IMG/VR virus record: IMGVR_UViG_3300005663_000085
Coordinates: 1 to 44,707 of that record
Origin: a virus
Strand: one strand, 5' to 3'
DNA: 44,707 nucleotides
This document shows positions 1-8,596 of the stretch, in pieces (position 1 is the stretch's first letter; each line of letters opens with the position of its first letter). Position numbers and translations under genes: made by a program. Below the pieces are notes generated by a model that had not been told where the DNA came from, made no database searches, and worked only from the letters and a program-made list of their open reading frames with translations.

Positions 1-1
1 G

Positions 2-3000
2 TATTATGGAGCGCCGGCGTTGCGTGCGGCACCTGTGACCGAGGAACCGGCCGGCCTCTTCGAGCGGATGATGCCTCGCACAGAGCTGCGATCGCCGGAA
101 GGCCGTGCCACGGCCGGCATCGAGCTGGAAGCGATGCGGGCCGGAATGCGGCCGGAGGCGTTCAAGACCTCTGTCTATCCGGAGGGCTCCACGATTCGCA
201 GGTTGGAGCAAATGGGCGATGGCATGATAGCCGGATCCCTGGGAACTGCAGAAGGAATGATCGGGGCCGTGGAGTGGATCACCGGATCCGAAACGGCCAA
301 GCAGCTTGCCGATGTGGTCAAGGCCCATCGCAAAGAGATTGGGGTGGATCCGGAGGACGCTACCTTCATGGACGAGCTGGCCATGGGTGCCGGATCCGCG
401 GCGATCTTCTTCATCCCGGGCCTGGGGATTGCCCGGAGCACGCAGCTTGCGGCCAAATTTTCGCCGGCGATCGCCCGGTGGTCCGGCCTGGGGATGGCGT
501 CGGTTATGGAGGCCATGACCGAATCCGGCCTATCCTTCCGGGATACGATCGCAGAAACACAGGACAAAAAGAAAGCCGAGAAGGCAGCCAACTTCACGTT
601 TTGGGCAAATATGGCCCTGTTGCCCATCACAAACGCCCTGGGCGTCTTCGGAACCCAGGGTAAGGTTGTGCGTCGTCTCATAATGAGTTCGGCCATGGAA
701 GGCGGTCAGGAGGCCGCCCAGGACGTGATCAGAGCAGTGGCCGAGGGAAAACCGATGCCCGAGATCGAGCAGCTAGCCAGATCGGCGGCCGTAGGGGCGA
801 TTATCGGTGGCGGGGTATCGGCAGTAACCGCTCTCGCGCCGACCGGAGTGGCTCCTGAAGAGTCAGAACTGAGAAAAGATCTACAGAAATTGGTATCGAA
901 ATACCTCCCGGAAGAGGAAAAACCGAGTAAACCGGAGGAAATCGAAGAAAAACCGACCGAGCCAAAAGCACCCGAAAAACCACCGCCCGAACCCGTAATA
1001 GAACCGTCCGAACCTAAACCCGCGCCAGTCGTGACTTTGCCGGAAGAACCTGCAGGTCCTGAGGGATCCGCCGGCGAGCTCCTCGATGATGTCCAGGAAC
1101 AAAAGCCAATCCCCGCTAAACCGCCAGAACCGGGTGAGGTTGCGGAAAAACCGTACGTTGAGGTGGCCGAGAAGGTAAAGGAGAGTATAGATAAACCCGG
1201 GCAACTGACATCGAAGGAGCTGTTTGAGTGGTACGATCAGGCGGCAGGCAAGACCCAGGCGGAAGGGGGATATACACCGAAGGATGCCTACGATGCCATG
1301 GAGCTGGGGATCAATAAGAGCTTTGAACTTTACGCCACAAACGCGCGAATAGCAGATGCGGCTGCAGCGGGAAAAGCGATAACGCAGTTAAAAAAGACGA
1401 TCAACACCAAGATGCCCACGCAGACGCGACGCACCGCAGAATCCGATGAGTTTCAGCAATTCTCGACCCCGCCGGCCCTGGCCTATGCAGCCAACTGGAT
1501 CGCAAAGCCGAGTAAGGAGGACGTCTTCCTGGAACCATCGGCCGGCGTAGGCGGCATTGCGATCTTCGGTAAGAACGCCGGCGTAAAGAAAGTGATTGTT
1601 AATGAGTTGTCGGACAGACGTCGGGCATTGCTAAAGGAATTGCCGTTTGATGAATACCACGGGGAGGATGCGTCACAGTTAAACAACATCCTGCCGAAAA
1701 CGGTCAAGCCAACGCTGATCGTGATGAATCCTCCGTTCTCAGCGACCGCGGGCCGGATTACCGGGCGGCGTCAGACGATGGAGGGCGCCAAGCACGTTGA
1801 ACAGGGATTGAAGCGATTATTGACAAACGGCCGTTTGGTTGCTATTGTCGGTAGAGGGATGGCGCACGGCCGGCCGACGTTTGTCGACTGGTGGAAGAAG
1901 ATCGAATCCGAGTACACGGTCCGGGCCGACATAGGGATCAGCGGCCAGGAGTACAAAAAATACGGAACTACGTTCGATAACCGGATCCTGGTTATCGATA
2001 AGACCGGGCCGACGGAAACGCCACCTCTAACCGGCGAAGTGGAGACGATTGAAGCATTAATCCCATTGCTGGAAGGAGTTAGAGATGCCCGAACAGATCC
2101 CGGAAAACAGCCTACCGTTAAACCGCCTGGCCAAGAAGGTGATGAAGGAATCGAAGGTCCGCCCGGACCCGAGCCTGTTGTACAGCCTGCAGGCGGCGAA
2201 GCACAGCCTGGAGAACGGATCCCTCTCAGTGAGGTACCCCGCCCTGAAAGAGAACCTGGACCGGATGTCAGCGGAGTGGTCCCCGAAGACGGTGATGTCC
2301 TTCCTGGAAGGCCCGGAAAACCACAACCTGTTGAAAGACCTGCCCAAGAAAAGAAACCTGCAGAACCTGTCGATCGTGGTGCTGGAGCAACTGCACAGCC
2401 GATTGAGCGCAAGCCTGGTGGGATACCCGAGGCCGAGAGATCTGCCGGCGAACTTCAGATAAAGGCAAAAGAGAAGGAAGCCGCCGGTGAGATCACCGAG
2501 GATCTATACGAGGGCTATCGCCCCGAGCGCGTGGAGATCCCGGGCTCGCAAAGGCATCCCACACCGTTAGTTCAAAGCGCGGCTATGGCCGCCGTAAGTC
2601 CTCCTCCAGCAACATACTCCCCTAACATACCGAGCAAGGTCATTAAAGAGGGCCGCATATCCGATATACAGTTGGAGTCGGTTGTCTATTCCGGCCAATC
2701 CCATGAAGAATTTCTGGAGGACGGATCCCGCCGTGGTTATTTCATCGGCGACGGCACCGGTGTCGGTAAGGGCCGGGAGATCGCCGCGGTGATTTGGGAT
2801 AACTGGAACAAAGGCCGGCGCAAAGCGATGTGGATATCCGAGAAGGCATCCCTATATGAAGACGCGAAGCGGGATGTTGAGGGGGTAGGATGGAACCCGG
2901 ATCATGTCTTTGCACTAAACAAGGTAAAAGCGGGGGCATCCATCAAGAATGCCAGCGGCGTGATGTTTACGACGTATGACACCCTGAAGTCGAAGTCTAA

Positions 3001-6000
3001 GAAGGAGGGTGTGATATCCCGGATCCAACAGATCAACGAATGGCTGGGCGATGATTTTGAGGGAGTGATAGCCTTCGACGAATCGCATAATATGGGCAAT
3101 GCCGTAGAAGTGCGGGGAGAACGCGGCCGGAAGCTTCCCGCGGCCAAGGCACTGGCAGGGGTGGAGCTGCAAAAAACCCATCCTAAAGCCCGGATTATAT
3201 ATGTGAGTGCTACGGGAGCGACGGAGGTGTTGAACCTGGCATACGCGGAACGCCTTGGGCTATGGGGCGAAGGGACGCCTTTCCCCAACAAAGCCACCTT
3301 TGTGGAAAAAGTGTCCGCCGGCGGGATTGCTTCGATGGAGCTGGTAGCCCGGGACATGAAAGCCATGGGCACATACAACGCCCGATCTCTGAGCTACGAC
3401 GGTGTGGAATACGAAAGGATGGAGCATCGGCTGACGCCGGCCCAGGTCCGGCAATATGACAAAATGGCCGATGCCTGGCAAACGGTCCTGCAGAACTTTG
3501 AGGAAGCCTTAAATTTAACCGGCGGAAGCGAGAGCGGCGGTGCTAAGGCCGCGGCAGCATCGGCGTTTTGGGGTGCCCATCAGCGCTTCTTCAATCAGAT
3601 AATAACCACGATGTCGCTGCCGTCTACGATCGAAAGGATCCACAAGGATTTAGACGCGGGCAATTCGGTGGTTGTACAGCTTGTCAATACCCTGGAAGCG
3701 GCCCAGGAAAGAGCCTTGACGAAACTGGCCGAGGAAGACAGTCTTGAAGATCTCGATCTGAGTCCGTTCGATATGTTGATGCAGTTAGTAGAGCATAGCT
3801 TCCCCGTCGCGCAATTCGAGGAGTATGTAGATGAGGACGGCAACCTGCGATCGCGGGTTGTCGAAGATTCCAAGGGGAATCCGATCCAAAACGCGGAAGC
3901 GGTGGCGATGCGCGAGGAGCTCCTGGATGAGCTGGGCAGCTTGCGACGGGAGGTTGCTGACAATCCACTCGATCAGATCATAGAGGAGTTTGGCACGGGG
4001 CAAGTCGCCGAGATCACCGGTCGTAAACGCAGGGTGATCCGGAAGGAAACCGACAAAGGCATAGAAAGGACGATAGAAAAGCGCAGCCGGGCAAAGGCCA
4101 TGGTGGATGCTGACGCTTTCATGGACGGAAAGAAAAGAATCCTGGTGTTTTCCGAAGCGGGCGGAACCGGGAGGAGCTATCATGCGGACTTAGAGGCGAA
4201 GAACCAGGAAAAGAGAATCCATTACCTGTTACAGGCGGGTTGGAGAGCCGATAAAGCCGTTCAAGGGCTCGGCCGTACCCACCGTTCGAACCAAAAGCAA
4301 CCACCTAAATACATCCTGGTGACCACGGATCTGAAGGGACAGAAGAGATTCCTATCATCGATCGCACGGCGACTTGACCAGCTCGGCGCACTGACGAAAG
4401 GTTCACGAGAGACGGGAAGTCAAGGCATATTCCAAGCGCGGGATAATCTTGAGAGTGAATACGCTACGGATGCCCTGGGATTGTTTTATGAGGACCTGGT
4501 GGACGGAGATATAGACACAATCAGCGTGGCCGAGTTTGAAGGACAAACAGGACTAAGTCTTACAGATACATTCGGCAACCTGAAGAAGGACTTGCCTCCG
4601 ATCAGGCAATTTCTAAACCGATTGTTGAGTATGAATGTAGATACGATGAACGCAGTGTTTGACGAGTTTTCGACCCGGATGGACTCGGTGATTGAAGCTC
4701 ATGTCCAGGCAGGTACTTTAGATCAGGGATTGGAGACGCTGAAGGCCGATAGTGTGGTCAAGGTAGATGAGCAAACCGTGCATGTCGAGGAAAGATCCGG
4801 AGCGGAAACAAGCTACGTGCAACTCGATGTAACCAACAAAGCGCCGATTCTTTCATACGAGTCAGCGATCGCATACGCTAAAGACGGTTTTTACCGAAAC
4901 ATCAGCAGCGGAAAAATATGGGCCAGCACTGTCAGGGCAGTAACGAATCGCACGACAGGGGATATTGCGGATACGCATGTGCTCAAATCGATTACCTACG
5001 GTGAGCAGCGGATCCCCGTGGAACAATTTACAGAGGACAAATGGGAGAAGCTATCAGAAGCCCAGGCCGAGCCGGTATGGAGTAAAGCTGTTACGGAGAC
5101 GCCGAAGACGATCGTGCGCCGGGAACATCTGATAACCGGAGCTCTTCTTCCCATATGGGATCGGTTGACCGGGCATCCGCGGATTATGCGAGTACAGACA
5201 GATGCCGGGGAGAGAATGATAGGCCGGATCATCCCGACGAATGTGTTGAGTCAGACATTGAAGAACCTCGGCGCAACAGCCGGACAGGTAGAGATGGAGC
5301 CGGCCGAAGCGCATACGAGGGTGGTCGATCAGAACTACACACTGGAGCTGGCCAACGACTGGCGGATTCGGAGGCGTCGTGTGTCCGGAGATAACCGCAT
5401 AGAACTCGACGGCCCGGGATTCAGCGACTTCGAGATCTTGAAACGGTATGGCGTCTTCTCCGAGAGGATACAATACCAGACAAGGTATTTTATACCTGCA
5501 GGGAAAGAAGGTGTCGATACCCTGGGCCGGATCGTGAAGAACAATCCGATCGTAACAGCCAATCCACCGGTAAGTGCTGCCATGGGAGCGCGTGAAGGGG
5601 AAGGTATCCTGGATGCGCTATCGAGAGAATCCGGATACATTGATTTACGGGTGATATTGGGGGACAAGAATATCGAGCGGATCCAGGCCAGGCTGGATGA
5701 CTTCCGAGGATCCCGGATGATGCATTACTACAATTACCTGCGCGGCCGGCAGGATGCCGACATCAGCATCGTTCTGCAAAAACGCCATCTTCCGCAGTTG
5801 GGTCATTGGTTTCGCAACATGGAAAGCATCCTGTCCCAAACCACCCAGGGGCGGCGTGTATACGAAGCGGGCCGAACCTTCAAGGAAGATACGATCCGGC
5901 AATTCAAGCAATGGGAGAACGTGTACGAGCTGGCGGTCCGAAACCTGGATGCCCAAGAGAAACGAGCCGTGTTGAGACTTTTGGATACCACCCAGGAAAT

Positions 6001-8305
6001 AGAGGGTGACCATCCGGTCGAGGTGGCAGCGGACCGGATCCGTCGCTTGCTGACAGAGGTCCGGACTTATCTGATCGATAACGGCAAGAAGGTAGGGTAC
6101 ATCGAGGGGTATCTTCCGCATATCTTCCAAGGCAAGTTTTGGGTAACCGCGGAAGGCCTATCGTCGCACAAGGTGGAAACCCTGGGGGAGGCGCTCCAGA
6201 TCGCGGCGACGTGGTCCGATCAAGGGCAAACGAGTATCAAGGTGCGGCAGGATACCTTTATCTCTCCGGACGATGCGACGATGTTATCCCGCCGGAGCTA
6301 TTGGCGACTGGTGAAAGCAATACAGGAAAAGGCCGGGGAGTCTATCGAGGTCTTCGACGATCTTAGTGCGACGGACATACATCAAATGCTGTCCGGTGAG
6401 AAGATTGCCCGGGCAAAGCCGAGAAAGCGGTTTTTTGGCAACCTCATGGAACGGGTTGTCAACAACCCCAACTTCCTCAAAGATCTCGATCAAGTGATGG
6501 GATTGTATTTCTACGGGGCATCCCGGAAGGTCGGTCAGGACGTATTGTGGAATACCGTTCAGAGGAACCTGGACAACATGCCGGCCGCTGATAGCCGGCT
6601 AAAGCAGTTCATCGAGACGGTGTATATGCCCGGGACCCTGGCGCACCCGACCAACATCGAGGAGGGGATAGCCAAGGTATTGCATGATATGAAAATCAAG
6701 CCTGGTGCATCCGGGCAGGATGTTCGTCGAATGTTTCATAACATCAACATGGTGCAGTATGTTTATGACCTGGGGCTGTCGATGTCTTCTGCGATCGCTA
6801 ATGCCAGTCAGTTCTTTGTGATGGCGTATCCGATTATTGGAGAGCAAAGCGCGGTAACAGGATATAGGATGGGGGCCCGGGCCTTTCGGGACCCGGTGTT
6901 GTTTGCCGAGCTGGAAGGCGAGGGCATCACCCAGGGGGTCAGCAGCATCACCGGGGAGGTCTTGCTGGACAGGAACGCATTGAGGGAGTTTAGAAGTAAG
7001 ATTCGCGGCAAAGAGGGCATCCGGGGATTCGGAGAAGCGACGCTGACACCCTTCAGCCTGGTGGAGCTGATGAACCGGTTCAGTACCTATTTTGCAGGAA
7101 AGGATTACGCCAAGCGGTGGCTGGCAAAGGAAAAGGATCCGATGAAGCTGGTATTGAAGGTGTCTCCGGAGACATCGTCTCTATTCAGCCAGGCCCGGGA
7201 GTATTCTGCCAGGCTTACGGATCCGGACGTTACACGAAACGCATCCTGGAAAGCGAAGAACCGGAGGCTCAAGGACGCTCTGGCCATGCGATTCGGTTAC
7301 GAGCTCAACGAGAAAGTAAACTTCAGGGCCGGCCGCGAAAACCTGCCCCAGGCGATCCGGGAGGTTCCGGTTCGGCTCCTTTCTCCTTATAAATCGTTTC
7401 TGCTCAACTCAATGAAATACACATTGGACACGGTTAGCCCAAAAGGCATGGTGAAAGATCCGAAGAAGGCTCTTCGGTTTACCGCCATGACGTTTGCCCT
7501 GGCAGGTGTTGCCGGCAACCCGATCTTGTACGGGCTCTTCCTGATTATCAATGCGCTATACAAGGAGCTGTTTGGCGTGGATCTGGAAAAGGAGCTGCGG
7601 CGGCACAACCTTTTACGGGGGCTTACCGGCAAGTTGGGCGTGGACATCTCCGGATCCGTGGCGGTGCAGCTTCCGGCCAGGCTGCAGGATCTGTTAGGTA
7701 GATACGGTAAGATAGCCCTGGAGCTCGGCACGCTGGCTGTCCAGAAGGCCCAGGGAACGGGCACGATAATCACGGAAAGAAAGCTGAAACGCCAGGTGAT
7801 GCCGGCGCAGATGCAGCGGGTAGTGGATGCCATAACTATCCTGAATGAAGGCCAGTATATAACCCCGATATCCAAGACGCCGGTGGCTTTGGATGGCGAG
7901 CCCTGGGTGGCTGCGGTTAAGAGAGCCGTGGGGATCCTGCCGGCCGCGGTGAGCAAGGCGTTCGAGGAAGAACGGGAGATGCAACGGCTGAAGCGGAAAT
8001 ACAAGGGACTGTCGGCCGATTTGACCGAGCGGTGGTCTACTGCAGTAAAGGATGAGGATGTCGTGCAGATCGATCGGGTGGTGCGGAAGGTGACCGGGCG
8101 GGTCAACGATGCGCTCGAACGCATGGCAAAGGCCAAGAATAACGACCAGGTCATCGAGGCGTTGACCGATCTGTTGTTTTGGCAGCAATGGATCGAGGGC
8201 AAAGAGAAGTTCAAGAACGCATTGATACGCAAGTACGTGCCCAGGCAGATCGAGAAGCAGAGGAAACTTCCCACATATCTTAGACCGGAGGCAGCGACAC
8301 CATGA
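2..8305 (+). CDS. Giant polyvalent protein: adenine methyltransferase + strawberry-notch helicase (DarB-like), 5' partial
   Basis: The frame is open from base 2, so the N-terminus lies outside the window; about 2,760 residues follow the TTG at 20, from which I number. Residues 60-280 hold Gly/Ala-rich hydrophobic stretches. A Pro/Glu-rich linker spans about 285-390. A class I methyltransferase domain (about 470-660) has a QFSTP entry motif, an EPSAG SAM-binding motif and catalytic NPPF at 570-573. After a second Pro-rich linker comes an SF2 helicase of the strawberry-notch type: Walker A GDGTGVGKG (910-918), DESH (1020-1023), GGTGRSYHAD (1381-1390) and GLGRTHRS (1416-1423). The last 1,200 residues resemble the helical domains of phage polyvalent proteins, with a hydrophobic stretch near 2490-2515. 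P1 DarB has the same methyltransferase-helicase pairing, is packaged in the head and protects incoming DNA from restriction. Packaging here is inference, supported by the neighbouring ejection-type genes if the map is circular. Confidence 0.85.
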   Translation, partial: YYGAPALRAAPVTEEPAGLFERMMPRTELRSPEGRATAGIELEAMRAGMRPEAFKTSVYPEGSTIRRLEQMGDGMIAGSLGTAEGMIGAVEWITGSETAKQLADVVKAHRKEIGVDPEDATFMDELAMGAGSAAIFFIPGLGIARSTQLAAKFSPAIARWSGLGMASVMEAMTESGLSFRDTIAETQDKKKAEKAANFTFWANMALLPITNALGVFGTQGKVVRRLIMSSAMEGGQEAAQDVIRAVAEGKPMPEIEQLARSAAVGAIIGGGVSAVTALAPTGVAPEESELRKDLQKLVSKYLPEEEKPSKPEEIEEKPTEPKAPEKPPPEPVIEPSEPKPAPVVTLPEEPAGPEGSAGELLDDVQEQKPIPAKPPEPGEVAEKPYVEVAEKVKESIDKPGQLTSKELFEWYDQAAGKTQAEGGYTPKDAYDAMELGINKSFELYATNARIADAAAAGKAITQLKKTINTKMPTQTRRTAESDEFQQFSTPPALAYAANWIAKPSKEDVFLEPSAGVGGIAIFGKNAGVKKVIVNELSDRRRALLKELPFDEYHGEDASQLNNILPKTVKPTLIVMNPPFSATAGRITGRRQTMEGAKHVEQGLKRLLTNGRLVAIVGRGMAHGRPTFVDWWKKIESEYTVRADIGISGQEYKKYGTTFDNRILVIDKTGPTETPPLTGEVETIEALIPLLEGVRDARTDPGKQPTVKPPGQEGDEGIEGPPGPEPVVQPAGGEAQPGERIPLSEVPRPEREPGPDVSGVVPEDGDVLPGRPGKPQPVERPAQEKKPAEPVDRGAGATAQPIERKPGGIPEAERSAGELQIKAKEKEAAGEITEDLYEGYRPERVEIPGSQRHPTPLVQSAAMAAVSPPPATYSPNIPSKVIKEGRISDIQLESVVYSGQSHEEFLEDGSRRGYFIGDGTGVGKGREIAAVIWDNWNKGRRKAMWISEKASLYEDAKRDVEGVGWNPDHVFALNKVKAGASIKNASGVMFTTYDTLKSKSKKEGVISRIQQINEWLGDDFEGVIAFDESHNMGNAVEVRGERGRKLPAAKALAGVELQKTHPKARIIYVSATGATEVLNLAYAERLGLWGEGTPFPNKATFVEKVSAGGIASMELVARDMKAMGTYNARSLSYDGVEYERMEHRLTPAQVRQYDKMADAWQTVLQNFEEALNLTGGSESGGAKAAAASAFWGAHQRFFNQIITTMSLPSTIERIHKDLDAGNSVVVQLVNTLEAAQERALTKLAEEDSLEDLDLSPFDMLMQLVEHSFPVAQFEEYVDEDGNLRSRVVEDSKGNPIQNAEAVAMREELLDELGSLRREVADNPLDQIIEEFGTGQVAEITGRKRRVIRKETDKGIERTIEKRSRAKAMVDADAFMDGKKRILVFSEAGGTGRSYHADLEAKNQEKRIHYLLQAGWRADKAVQGLGRTHRSNQKQPPKYILVTTDLKGQKRFLSSIARRLDQLGALTKGSRETGSQGIFQARDNLESEYATDALGLFYEDLVDGDIDTISVAEFEGQTGLSLTDTFGNLKKDLPPIRQFLNRLLSMNVDTMNAVFDEFSTRMDSVIEAHVQAGTLDQGLETLKADSVVKVDEQTVHVEERSGAETSYVQLDVTNKAPILSYESAIAYAKDGFYRNISSGKIWASTVRAVTNRTTGDIADTHVLKSITYGEQRIPVEQFTEDKWEKLSEAQAEPVWSKAVTETPKTIVRREHLITGALLPIWDRLTGHPRIMRVQTDAGERMIGRIIPTNVLSQTLKNLGATAGQVEMEPAEAHTRVVDQNYTLELANDWRIRRRRVSGDNRIELDGPGFSDFEILKRYGVFSERIQYQTRYFIPAGKEGVDTLGRIVKNNPIVTANPPVSAAMGAREGEGILDALSRESGYIDLRVILGDKNIERIQARLDDFRGSRMMHYYNYLRGRQDADISIVLQKRHLPQLGHWFRNMESILSQTTQGRRVYEAGRTFKEDTIRQFKQWENVYELAVRNLDAQEKRAVLRLLDTTQEIEGDHPVEVAADRIRRLLTEVRTYLIDNGKKVGYIEGYLPHIFQGKFWVTAEGLSSHKVETLGEALQIAATWSDQGQTSIKVRQDTFISPDDATMLSRRSYWRLVKAIQEKAGESIEVFDDLSATDIHQMLSGEKIARAKPRKRFFGNLMERVVNNPNFLKDLDQVMGLYFYGASRKVGQDVLWNTVQRNLDNMPAADSRLKQFIETVYMPGTLAHPTNIEEGIAKVLHDMKIKPGASGQDVRRMFHNINMVQYVYDLGLSMSSAIANASQFFVMAYPIIGEQSAVTGYRMGARAFRDPVLFAELEGEGITQGVSSITGEVLLDRNALREFRSKIRGKEGIRGFGEATLTPFSLVELMNRFSTYFAGKDYAKRWLAKEKDPMKLVLKVSPETSSLFSQAREYSARLTDPDVTRNASWKAKNRRLKDALAMRFGYELNEKVNFRAGRENLPQAIREVPVRLLSPYKSFLLNSMKYTLDTVSPKGMVKDPKKALRFTAMTFALAGVAGNPILYGLFLIINALYKELFGVDLEKELRRHNLLRGLTGKLGVDISGSVAVQLPARLQDLLGRYGKIALELGTLAVQKAQGTGTIITERKLKRQVMPAQMQRVVDAITILNEGQYITPISKTPVALDGEPWVAAVKRAVGILPAAVSKAFEEEREMQRLKRKYKGLSADLTERWSTAVKDEDVVQIDRVVRKVTGRVNDALERMAKAKNNDQVIEALTDLLFWQQWIEGKEKFKNALIRKYVPRQIEKQRKLPTYLRPEAATP

Positions 8306-8595
8306 TGGACGGGAAATCGATCGCGGAACTGTTGGGAGCGGGTGGTATTCTCAGTTTTATCGGGGTTATATTTCGGATGCAAAACAAGAGAACCAGCGAG
8401 CTTGCAGAGAAAACGGTTCTCCGCGAGGGGTGCAAGGAGCGCCACGGCACGATCGATAGACGCCTGGCCCAGGGAGAGGACCAATTCAAGACCATGACCG
8501 AGACGCAGACGGCCCAGGGATTGCTCCTGGTCAGGATAGATGAACGGGTCACGGCGCTCGCTCTAAAAAACGGGATAACGATCAAGGAGGGATAA
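8302..8595 (+). CDS. Small membrane protein with N-terminal helix and coiled-coil tail
   Basis: This 97-residue protein overlaps the stop of the giant gene by four bases (ATGA), which implies translational coupling. Residues 8-25 (ELLGAGGILSFIGVIFRM) form one probable membrane helix. The rest is charged, with heptad-like spacing of hydrophobic residues suggesting a coiled coil. The size, single N-terminal helix and position beside the tailspike fit a lysis accessory protein (holin- or spanin-like) or a small virion protein. I do not recognise a family and assign no function. Confidence 0.6.
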   Translation: MMDGKSIAELLGAGGILSFIGVIFRMQNKRTSELAEKTVLREGCKERHGTIDRRLAQGEDQFKTMTETQTAQGLLLVRIDERVTALALKNGITIKEG

Positions 8596-8596
8596 C

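Noticed and set aside
2085-2462. 125-codon plus-strand frame inside the giant gene
   Set aside because: It is an out-of-frame reading of the second Pro-rich linker; the main frame continues on both sides with recognisable domains.
7387-8484. Long minus-strand reading frame of 365 codons
   Set aside because: It lies entirely opposite the giant gene's conserved C-terminal part and the next gene, has no ribosome-binding site, and reads as low-complexity Ser/Arg-rich protein typical of antisense frames in GC-rich DNA.
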